Assembly: GCA_000727475.1 (NCBI GenBank)
Contig: KL647288.1
Span: 7,033,414 to 7,097,413, forward strand
Reading direction: 5' to 3'
Origin: Sarcocystis neurona
Lineage: Eukaryota; Apicomplexa; Conoidasida; Eucoccidiorida; Sarcocystidae
Length of the DNA stretch: 64,000 bases
In this document: positions 25,901 through 37,900 of the stretch, piece by piece
Numbering within the stretch: position 1 is the first letter of the stretch
Layout of the letters: each line of letters opens with the position of its first letter
Translations under genes and position numbers: made by a program
The notes under the pieces: generated by a model
What the model saw: only the letters and a program-made list of their open reading frames with translations
Database searches by the model: none
What the model was told of the DNA's origin: nothing

Positions 25901-28900
25901 TGAAGCTCTCGTCTTTAGTTACGCTGTTGAATTCGGCTGCCTTCTGAGTCTCGATACTGCGCTTGATATCTTCTAAGCAGGTGAGGCAGCGGTTTTCTAC
26001 AAGACGTACACATGACAGCAAAGTACCGTAGAGAATATCTGTTCAGCAAGCTCACCGGAAGACAAACGATGAGAGAGGTGCTAAAGCGTCACCGCATTTG
26101 GTGATATCTTGTCCGAGATACCACCAACGTTCTGCTACACAACACGAAGGTATACTTGTGGAAAATGTGACGTCTCAGCGTATGCTCCCAGTTCACACTG
26201 GCTTGTTTACTCCTCAGAAATACCCACCATCCACTGACTGCGGTGTGACCTGTCGCTGTGGTCAGAGTGAGCTAGCACACCTCGCGTGCATAGCAGCTGT
26301 GCACAATGCAAAAGAAAACCCAGAGGCATTACGGGTTGCTATCTATACATAAGCATAGGCAGGATCTCTACGGCAGTTCCCAAGAGATGCTTGTAATACA
26401 ACGTACGCAGGATCGGTGATTTGGGAGCACAGCGACACCAGAAAAAGGAGAGGCTCAAACGTTACGCAGCAGTTTCCTCGTCTGAGACTCTTTTAGTCTC
26501 CTTCTGTTACGTGCTTGACGCTTTGTCACGAAGAACAGACGTGGGGTGTAACGAGGCGTGGACGGCTTGAAACTTGAATAGTATTACACTGAAGGGCATC
26601 GAAAGAATTAATAACTACCGAGTTTGCACTTCCAGAGGCTGTGCTACTTGTAACGATGCGGCTACTGAAAGGCGCATTACTGATGTAACGGTGACGTAAT
26701 CGTGAGGAGGTGCTGGTAGCGTGTACCAAAGTGCGACAAGGCTTTATCGACGGTATATCCTGGAGTTGGCTTCTCTTGTGGGGCTTCCAGTGGCAGCACC
26801 ACAGAAACCACGGATTTTGCGTCTCTCTGTTTTTTGATTGACGTTGTGCTCTTGCCCGTTCCTGATTCCTTTCCGAATTGATTTCCGAAAAGTTTTTCGA
26901 CGACTTGAACCGTGAGGGTGACTAGTTCGGCATCGTTTTTGTCGCACACTTTTGCCCGTGATTCCGCCTCCGTGTATCGCTTCTGAATCAGTTCTCGGCG
27001 GCAACGTCTGACTTTCTCTTGTGTCGCCAGTACTTCCTCCAACTTTAACGCAAAGGTCTGCAGGCTTTCACGAAGACGACTCAAAGTTAAGCGTGTAGGG
27101 GCTGCTGCGCTTGATTGGTCGCTTTCACCTGGCACGCGCGCATCCGAGGGCATCGTTGAATCGGTTTGCAGCTCCCGTTGCAACACCTGCAATTCTTTGT
27201 TCACAGTCTCAGTATATTGTGCTGCGACGCGCAGCGTGATGGGAACTCTGCTCGTCTGGCTGCCTTTAGCTCCGCTGCCTGCGCCACGCAAGACGAGCAA
27301 CACTTCGGAGACACATTGAGCCAGGAAAGCTAGACCGGACATAGATCCGCTGACGTTCTTGAGAAATTCATCGGGGAGAGAGTAAGATGGCGTAACAGTC
27401 GGGCCGCTGCCTGGCCCCTCGGTGGACGCTGTCGCCTCATCCGCTGTCACGGTGAAGAAAACTCTCGGAGCTCGCAAATCGTCCACAAACTTTTCGCATC
27501 CCTTGCACATTGCCGTGAGAGAATCTTGCAATTCTAACCGGTCCTGGCCATTCAAGCAGTCGCAACCACAACGGGCAAGTGTAAAGAATAGATCACCAGC
27601 TTCCCGCATGTAGATTTTTCCTGTCTCCTACGATGCGAAAAAGTATAACGGCTTATCTTTCGCTGTCCTGCAATTAAGCCGCAGACCGAGTCGCAGTCAG
27701 TGCCAACTGATAGGTTGAAACGGAACTATTTACATAAAATAACGCCTTGTTTCCCCGCCGTGTTACCAAATTGCATAGCAGTGCTTCCAGGGAAAGTTCC
27801 ACACAGTATCTTGGCAAAGAACAAGGGAAGACGTGATTTGACCTGTGACTCGCGTACTGGTTCCGCCGTACAGCCTGGAACAGTAGCTCTGTCCGGGATC
27901 TGATCATCTTCCCTGCATGGTGCTTTACTGCGCACATTGGAACTGCTTTACCAGTTCAATATCGGGGGTACTGGTGCACAAGGCGAGTGTGCGCATACAT
28001 GTGGCCTTTTGTATTTATATAAACATACGTAGACCTACAAATCCGTTCAAGGAATGTGGCGTGCAGGCATGACACGCAGCGACAAGGGTTGGCTGCATGA
28101 AAAAAAGCATTTGACGACTCAACTAGTACTCCACCGATACAGAAATGAGCTCTACGTGCTCTCGCCCAGATGGGCACAGTTGTACATCACGTTTTTGCTG
28201 GAGTGGGGCTCAGCCGTCATTTACACTAACAACCGCTCTACGTGGAGGCTTTCTAAAAACATTACGCATGCCGAGAGTGCACCCAGCCCTTCCATTTCTT
28301 GCTTTACCCAGTTTTGCAGCCTACGGTACAACGTTTTCAACTATTCCCAAGTACCTACCACTGTACGCTTTCTGTCGTGATATGCTTCCAGCCAGATTTT
28401 CTAATTTCTTTAAGGCAGCCTGTGATGTCGAATGCCTGCACTGACTCTTGCGGCGCTGCGGGTGCACTGCAGCGGGCATGTAGGTCTGTGGGCGTTTCAC
28501 GCTAGGAGCTTCCCTCTACACGTTCGAGCAAAGCCTGCAGGGGCATGTAGTGGCGCAGTCTGCCTCGACGCCGACAGTATTCCATTGCAGTCAAACGTGC
28601 ACTATCACCTGAAACTGTCTTACCGCCGCTATGTACGCGGGAGCTCACACACGTGCTGCAGGCCCGTCCCGCAGAAAGAGAGAACCAGGCGAGCAACGGA
28701 AGAGTAAACCAGGAGCCACACATCGACTAACCTGCAAGACGCGCTGGACACGGCCGATGATTGGGGCGAGAGCGTTCTCTATGAGATTCCGGTTCTCAAG
28801 TTCTTTGCTGTGAAGAGCTAACACGCCAGCGTGTCGACTGGAGAAATACTGCTTCAACAAAGCATGCGTGTAAGCGAGTCGCCTAAAAGAAGATTCAAAG

Positions 28901-31900
28901 AGGGCGAGGTTAATAGGGGCATCGCGGGACACACCACCAAGGCAGGTACTTTCTATTTGATCAGCGTCCATCTGTGTAACTCTAGCGCTTCTGTCCACAT
29001 CCCGGTCGCTTTCCACAACGTGACTGAGAAAGGCTTCCACTTCCTTTTGCTTTTCATACGTCAGGTACTGCAGCCCAAAGCCGACGCCGCCACTAACGGC
29101 ATATGAAGACGCTTGCGGTTTTTCCCTTGTGTCCGCTTTCTGCAATGCCTTGGTGGAGATGTGTTTTGCGCCATGCTTTGTTCTCTCATTTGCAGCCCGA
29201 ATGCGCGCCAAGGTGAAGACTAGAACAAGAAGGATGAAAATACACCCTCCTACAGTGCTTGCCACATTGGTAAACGATGGCTCTGTCACAACGTCTTTCC
29301 GCAGCTTGACCCCTGCGGCGCTAAAGGCCGTTGCGTCCGTCTGCAGCGGCAGTCTGAAAACAAGCAGAGGAAGCCAGTGCTCTACCGTGTACTTTGGAAG
29401 CGGTCAGGACACGCGTGCTTTCACTCTGTGAATCGTTCGCAAACCCTAAAAAATCCACGAACGATCCGAGTGAAAGCCATTGTGATACAGCCTGTACAGT
29501 TGTTGGCAACGAGTGTGTGGAAGCGACTAAACCTACGGACGTCAGCAGACAGAATAGAAACGGCGCACAAAATCATTCATTTTTTCGCCCGAATTCCATG
29601 CTGGTTTTACAAAGGCCGCGGCGCACCTCGTATTATTTTGTCGAAGCGCCAGTATTCCCCCAGAAGTACCTTAGTACAACCTACTCAGATGCAAAGTCAC
29701 TGCACGAGCTACAGGACGCATGAAACTCTGCCTTGCTTTTATTACGAACCGTTCCGTACAGGATCCGACCAGTGGCTGAGCCTACCCTCTTTCAGCGGCA
29801 GTTCCACAGGAGGAATGGCCATCCATGACACGGAAGATAGCGTAGCTCTCGGTATCTGCACTGGTACCGAAGACAAATTGGCCCGCCTCGGTAAACGTGT
29901 AGGCAAAGTACTGCAGCACAGGAGTTTGAACCAAGCAACAACAATCCAATTAGTTCACTTTCGTACAGAGACGGCGAGAGAGAGCCAACAGTATCGCAGG
30001 CTGAGTGAGACGACCAGCACATAGAGGGGAAATCACGTCGTACGTATGAGGCTTACGGATCGTGCAGCGACCACCAGGTGTAGCTCGGGAATAGTGGATC
30101 GCGCAATGCAGTCTCAGACCATTAAGTCCTAGATGAGGCAATGTCGGCCAACCTTGAGTCGTGTCCGAGTTAAAACTTATAAGTGATAAAGATTTAGATT
30201 GTCTGACTATCGATAGAAAAGAGCACGCCTCTACGCTGTGTTGGCACCGACTTTTGGCAACGGAGCTACGCGCTAGTAGACTCCAGAAACAAGTTCATCC
30301 CCTCGACGCGTAGGTGTGAAAAGGGCTGCCACACAGCAAGGACTCACTTTAAGCACAGACGCGACCGTAGGGTCCGTTTGGTTTTCTAACTTGATGATCG
30401 AGGCCAGAGTCCGGAATGGCGTTGCGTCGAAGTCAGAAATAGTATTTAGGAGAGAATTGCGTAGGTACACGGGGTAAACACCTTTTTTCAGAATCCATAT
30501 GACGCTGTCTCCCTTGTGAAGACACTGCGTAGGATTTTTCACCGACGCTACACTAGCTGTTGACCAAGTGACTTTTGGTGTGACGGAAGACGCAGGAGCC
30601 GTCTGGGCGCCGGGAATCGCAGTGACAGCAGGGTTTCGAAGTCGCCTCCTTGCCAGCGAGGAAAACTGGCATGGTCCAGGGCTCATCCAGCACGCAAAGA
30701 CTGAGGGGGATGAGCGGAAGGACAACAACGTGCGGAGCATCCGGCGCATAACCGCCCTCGTGGTGGGCAGTACGGCCAGTATATCACTTTCAAAATCTGC
30801 GGATACAGAGCATCACACGGACAGAACGATTCAAGAAAGGTTGCTGATGGTGTAGCAGCTGCCGAGTGAGAGCGTGGATACAGGTTGTGGCTGTAAGGTG
30901 TATACGTCCGTGATCCAGCTAGAAACATTGTGATGAACAGGAATTTCATGTGCCTTGTTTCGTCGCTCCGTTCCCAGGATGTGTCTGGAATTTATACTGG
31001 AGTGATACCACCACTTCGAGCGCACGTGTACGTGATCCGCTCACACAAAGCCTAGACAGCTACTAGACATAACGCACAGCATCGGTGTGCGGGACTTCAG
31101 AGAGAATACAGTTCATTTGTAGCGATGGTTACACTACGCGGGGGGTGCTGGTTACAATACGCGAGTGAAAGTCGCTTACAGGGAACAGGTGGAGAGCAAA
31201 ACTGTGGTACATGAATTCACACCACCCTCAAAATCCGTGGCACTCAATCAGGCGGGGACTCACAATACAGGGAATTACAATGCACTCTTCGTAGAAAGAG
31301 AACAGAGCGTCGGTTTTTATTGACCTGTTGTCGGGCCAAAAAGGCCGTAGACTCCTGTTTCATCCAAAAAGTGAAAGGCTAAAGGACAGCCGTTATCGTG
31401 CTCCACGTTATTGCATTCTATGTTCCCGCGCAGAATACCCGATGCAACAATATCTTCCAGGCCAGCCGAACTCTCCACGCTTGTCGAGGAAGTCGCGAAA
31501 ATAAGTTTATTGTCCCTCACGTGAACTCTCTTGAGCGTTTTCCTACAGACGAGAAAAAAATCTTGTCGAGCACAGGGGACATTTTCTGACTTGCCATTTG
31601 TCCTACAAACACGGAGCGAAGAGGCATTTTTTGCAGAGTAAATAAATATGTCTCGCTTCAGCTACCACAACATCACCATCCGTCACACAGGCCGCTGCGT
31701 GATAGGGCGTCACGTCTTCTCTGGAAGTGATGAAAACCACTGCAGGTGTCGGAACTGCGGGGGCACTGTGTACCGGACGTGCATTCTCGCACCGCAGGAA
31801 TACGCCTCACGATAGGTGTGCGGCCCAGTTCCGTCCGCGTCCTTCCCGTTTCTTAGGGAAGAGTCAGTTCTAAGTGCGTCCGCGGCGAAAACGGCCGGTC

Positions 31901-34900
31901 TGTGTGCGTTCGATGGCGAGGGAAGTGACAGAAAATAGAGGATGAGGTCGATGTCAAGCGTTTTTCTGCGTAGCCACTGGGCTTGCAAAAAAAAATCTAA
32001 CTCACAACACTGCGCGTTTTGTAGCTCTCGAAAAAGCAGCGTTCTGCTCCTTCGTTCTACCTCGAAGGGTATTCGACAGCAGCAGGATAGCGCGGAGGTG
32101 GATGTAAGACAACGTTAACTTGCTCACAACAGCGTCGTAGGCTCTCTTCGCAGCTACGGACACTGCACTGATCCGGCGTGAAGACGACGCACACTTGTAA
32201 CCAACGGCTGCAGCGGAAGACCCTTCTTTACCTGCATTCTGCGTCACACGCGGGGATACGCTTTGGAAGGTCGTAGCATTCACAGCTTCCAACTTCAGCG
32301 AGCAGGCGGCCTCCCTTCAAGCCACACTTTTTTGTGCAGTCACTTGCAGTCATACAACTGCCGTCTTGTAGGCGGACAGTCTGGCTGCCACGCAAGCGGA
32401 AGAAGCGCGGATGGTCAAAACGAACGTCTCCCTCACAGTTTCCCTGGACAATGGGTTGGCAGTCAGTTGAAGCATCGACGTCCGCAGCAAGAATGCGACT
32501 ACCTCCCGGAGCAGCAAGCTGCAGCAGACTGTACGCCTCGAAGAAAGGCTTGCATAGGCATGTGCCGTCCAGCTTCTGAAAGCCTCGATTCTCGCCTTCA
32601 CAAGTACAAGTGGTGTCACCCGCTTCGGAAGTGGAGGTTCCGCCGCACAAAGAGCACGCTGTTTGTGCTTCTTTATCAGAGAACGTTCCTGGATCGCACT
32701 TCAGGCAGCCAGTCAGTAGGTCACCGGCGCCCTCCTCCGCGTTGATTGTTCCCGGCGGACAGGGTAGCGGCTGGGTCGTGCCTGCTGGGCAGTAGTGACC
32801 CTTCGGACAAATGTAGCCCTCAGCAGGAGAAGTCGGTTGTGCGATAGTGGCGCCGCCTGTGCATACGTAGCCAGCAGCGCAAGGCTTGCATACTTCAGCT
32901 CCCTGATTGTCCGAATAGGTACCCTGAGTGGAGACGACCATCGCCAGCAGGTTTCACACGCAACAAGCCGGAGAGTAAGCGAAAGACTGGCTGTTTTCTG
33001 AAATTTGAAGACATAGGAAGTGATTCCGCACACTGTGCACGAAAAACAGGAGCCGTGTGAAAGCTTTTTACGGATGCTCCCGCAAAAGCGGCTAGAGGGG
33101 ACCCGAAACGCTGTCAGATGACTTCGCGCCACGGAAGCTCGTTCAACACTTATGACACGCATCGCAGGGAGGTCCCACGATAAGCCACAGTTCCTGAGGT
33201 AGGTAGACAAAAACCCCCGTGACTTTCTTGACTGAGAGGTCTTCCCTCAAGGACTACTTTGGCATTTGGTTGAAAGTAGTATCTGAGGCCCGTCGCCGTT
33301 GGCTTGTGTGCAAGTGAATCGAAACCGACGAGCGATCACTAAAGGCGCGCACGCACGGCAGAAACGTACCGCAGGGCACGACGCGCAGCAACCAGCCTCG
33401 GTGGGAGTGTTTTCGCAGTCTCTGCGAGGTCGCGCTTGAGTGCCAGCAGGACACGCAGAGGGTGTAGCCGAGTTCCCAATGCAAAAGGACCCTAACGTGC
33501 AAGGGACAGGCTCTGCTGACTTTGCGGGGCAGTAATAACCAGGAGGACAATTAATGGGAGTTATCGTTTGCCCCGGACAGAAGCGTCCTTCCGGACATCG
33601 GAGAGGAGTGGTTGCACCCTGGGGGCAATAATATCCAGGGTCGCAAGGCTGGCGAGGTGCACCCCCCCCGGGGCACGTGAACCCTGCGAGATGATGATAA
33701 CCACAGCAACATATATGGCCGACTGCGGTAAGGGACCCTGCAGACGCTGATACTCCTACTGCCTATTGGCCGCGTCTTCTGTACACGAGGGTACGCGATG
33801 GATAGAGCATCTACAAAGGCAGGTATCCTGCTGGCGCCTGTCTAGGTGTACGGGACACAACACGCCTGCCTTAGAAGCATTTAAGGCGAAACTGGAATAC
33901 CTTCCCGTCAAGCTGTAGAGGGACCTCTGCTGCATATCCGCTCCGCTTTGAGGCCACACTAACTCTTAGGTTTTCGTCATATTCATCCCTTTCATTTTTA
34001 AAGGATGAAGAGCGGAAAAAGATGTATGGTCTAAACCCCTTTGCGCACGTTGATACTGCCTTTGGCTACTTCTTTTTGACGGCGACCACTTCTCTACAGT
34101 AAGAGTGACGCCCAAACCGGCACAAATCGGGAAGGCGGGTTGGAGAACCTCTGTAGCTTATTCACGGCCGAAGAACTGCGTGGAACACTGCACATATGCT
34201 GCCTGTCGACGTACCAGCAGCGCATGGAGCGCACGCAGTAGCTTCGTCTGCCGCCCCAGCACCTCTACCGTAGGTGCCCACTGGACAAGGAATTCCTTCG
34301 ATGCTTCGCTCCGCGCAGTAGTATCCATTCGGGCACAGACGTCTTGGCCTCACTGTTCCCTCCAGACAGAGATATCCAGCTGTACATGGTTCGCAGTCAC
34401 TCTCTGTCGTGGCATGTGTTTTGCTACTGTACGTTGCTACTGGGCACGGACGAGGCTCCCGAGAGTGTGCTGGGCAGAAATGGCCACGGGGACAAGGACT
34501 CGCCGCCTGTAACGCACACCCCACACATTAGAAAACCAAGCTGCGCAAGGTACGTAGGCACACGGGTCTGTCTTTGGCCACGTAGCTGTGAAACTGCGAC
34601 CTTAGAGGCCTATTTGTACGACTTCGGGATCACATGTAATTACACGTACAAGACAACTCGGCCGTGCAGTACCCATTTCCTAGTCATGCACAAACTTGCA
34701 CATAAGGCGTTGCGTTTCCAGCATTGTGCAGAACTGTCCAAAACGTGGAGCGAGCCTGATGGCCAAACGTGTGACACGCGGGTAGGAGAACAAGCGCGGC
34801 ACACCCAAGCGTAAACCCCATTGTTCGCTTGTGAAATTGATAGACATAGACGCAGGAAAGCTTTTGTGCTCACGTCTTCTACACTTCTGTGACTTTACAT

Positions 34901-37900
34901 GTGTCGTTGGGTGATGCTACGGGTAGGTAATGACTAGTTTGAATAGATGAGTGAAAGAAGGGCAGTGGGCATCGGGACAAGTGTGCTTCCATATGCACAA
35001 GTAATTACTCACTGCTCCTTGAAATTCGTTTCGTACCGCACCACCGACCAGAAAGATGAAGTGCTCGAGCCACAGAATGCTGTACCGAGAGGGAGTCGCT
35101 AGCGGAGACACTTCAGAAAAAGTCCACAATTACAATACATGTTGCGCCTAAGCGAGTTCAGCGGATTATTACTTTCTTCCTAGAAACGCTTGCTTAATGA
35201 CTCGGAAATCGCTGCGTTTGGTCGGCAACTCTACGAGTCCGTACATCGAGTACGATCGGTTAGTTCTCACTATTCTACTTTGCTCTAGCATGCACGAACG
35301 GTTTGCCTAGAGATTAGGTCGGGCAGAGTGTGGTACGAGGTCTTACTGAGGAGAACTCGAAAATGACCTGGGGTATTGAGCAAAAGAATAACAGGTACAA
35401 CTGCTGACGATGCACTTTCACTATCCTACTTAAAGGGTCTTAAGAATCAATCTGTCCACGCGCAAACAAGGAGCAGAGGACCCAGTCTGGCGCGAGCAGG
35501 CTCTCCGTTCTCACCGAGAAGCTAGCATAGCTGCACATGACATTCCACACTGTGTGCAGGGGATAGCAACCACGTAAAGACGGCGGCCTGTTTGAATGCC
35601 TTTGAAAAGAAAACGTCCCAGCAGTGTTGAAAGGTGTTTCAGTCAAGGAGGCATGAGAGGTGAGGCAACGTACAGTATCTGTCAAAGGACAGTAGAATCC
35701 AGCCATACACCTCGAGCATGCGGTGGAACTGGTGGCACCCTCGTTTGGCGTTGTATCTCCAGGAGGACAACGAGCGGGCGTTACAGATCCCAGGGGACAG
35801 TATGAGCCCGCCGGACACGACAAACCGAGCTGTAGACCCAGGTCTGTTGCTCCTGTAGTTCCGGATGTCCCCGTTCCGGTTGGCTTGTCTGATGGTCCGA
35901 CGCCCAGCACACATAAATATCCTGCCGCACAGCTCCCGAGGATTTCGCCGTTGTCGCAGTACTTGGACGCCGGACACTCCAGGCACTGCAAACCCCAGCA
36001 TGTGAGCAAAACCTGAGTAGATTTCTCCACAACGTATTTGTCGACATGCACTACTAGTGGGACAAACCTACCCCGTGGCTGATGCGTGTCCAAATTGAGC
36101 ATTAGTGCAGCTGTGTATACATTGCAGAGACAATCACGGCTTCACAGAGAAGGGAATTTGTCGCTAGTCCCACAGAAGTTGTGTACGTAGAAGTTGCTTT
36201 CCCAGGGATCTTGCACGCTGGCATACATTTTTGCTTGCATACGCCCGCGTACTGCGTGGGCGTTGGAACAAGGATAGATTCTAATGGAGGAATCTCAGCT
36301 TGTGACTACAGCACTTGAATACCGGTAAAAGAGTACGTTATTTACGAAAGTTTTTCTGCAAATACCATTGTTGCCGGTTTGCATGTACACCGGTGCTGAT
36401 GCAAACGCATTGCCGGAAGCATGTGATTTGCAATGGTAGCACTAACCTCTGAGGCGCTGCTCAGCCCGTAAGCATCTGAATATGTTCCAGGCGGACAAGA
36501 CCTTTTCCCTCTTCCTAGAGCGCAGTAGAACGTGGGAGGGCATCGCTGCGGTGTTGTAGCTCCAGCAGTGCAGAAGTGGCCTTCGGGGCAAGCCTTGCAC
36601 AGGCTGCCTCCTGAATCGTACAGAGGAAGAGGCATGCACCGAACAGAATTTTTTCGTTCAGACCGCCTGCATTGAATCTGCGCGATTCCTATTCCCTGAA
36701 GGCGAAATCATCACCGCGCTGCATGGCATACCTTTCTGGTCAAGGTAAGTGTGCTCTGGACACTGAGCGGAAGCGCCTGCGAGATCGCAAAAACAGTTGT
36801 TAAACACGAGGCAAAATGAGGGTGGGATACGTTCACAACACTCCCTCACTGGAGTGGTTCCTAGTCTTCGAAAAGCCTGCTTTGCAGAATTTTGAATCTC
36901 AGCAAATATTTGTTCGTTGCTTACGGAAGACACAAGCGTACGTGAGTGTGCTGCACTTGGATCCTAAAGAAAGCGACACACGTGGTCGGCTTCAGGCGAT
37001 TGTGGCGCCTACCCCCTGAGCAGAAATATCCCTCCGCGCATAGGTTTCCCGTTGTCGCATCAGTAGGCCTGCTTGTAGTGGCGCCGCCAATGCAGTGGAA
37101 GCCTGAAAAATCCGCGCAGCAGGCATTAAGGTAGTTAAACGGCACCGTCCACAACTCTGACAGCAGCGAACAGTAAGGTCGCAACGTGAGAGGTGTGCAG
37201 AATTGTGGAAACGAGAATTAAAAGGAAATCTGAGAGCTGGTGAAAAGACATACGCACTTGGGCGCAGAGGGCAAAAGGCGTATGACTCAAACATCAACTG
37301 TTTAATATTTTCCTTGTGCCTCCAAAGCCTCGCCCAGCGGATCCTCGTCAAGGCGCCTACGCAACCTGCTTGACGTGTTCTACGCAGTTACGATTTTCTC
37401 CTTCTATGTAATTCAGCAAAGGCCTTTACTAATGTCATACTCTTTGCCTAACAGAAGGTCGAGTGCCCATGTCATTAAAAATAGTGAATTTTACCGGGGG
37501 CGCAGACACCTTCAGGCGCACTCAAGCCGTACAAGCCACAAAAAGACCCAGCGGGGCACTGCGAGCACGCCGTGTCATCGGTAGCACCAGGCGTTCCGTT
37601 ATATGTCCCAGGCTGACATGGCTCAGGCAGCGGCTGCGAAAAGGAAAGACACAAGGAGACGCGCCACGATAAGAACGGCCGGAATGAGTTTCCGCGATGG
37701 CTTTGTTGATGAGACGAGAGAATACTAAGTTTCTCGCAGTTGCTTACTGCCTTCCCCCTTACGGCAAACGCCGACCATCAGCTCAAGCGCGGATGACTGA
37801 AGAGTGCGCCTCGCACATAGGTGGTCAAACAAATTGACATCCCTGTTTGTATGGCGGCCCGCAACCATTGCTGCATTCTACGTTTTTGGTGCAAAAAGAT

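Noticed and set aside
29377..30024. 215-residue + strand open frame
   Set aside because: It runs antisense across the cupredoxin-like exon and its flanking introns and has no recognisable domain.
30683..30949. A signal-peptide-like start (MKFLFITMFLAG) that could begin a second gene for the TM and tail region
   Set aside because: The exon ending at 31325 and the one starting at 30796 join in phase into continuous beta-domain sequence, so this stretch is better explained as intron. A separate gene remains the main alternative if transcripts disagree.
31317..31520. An open frame ending in TAA followed by AATAAA-like sequence, suggesting a gene end
   Set aside because: The donor GTCAAT three codons before the stop closes in phase with the next exon, and the domain content continues.
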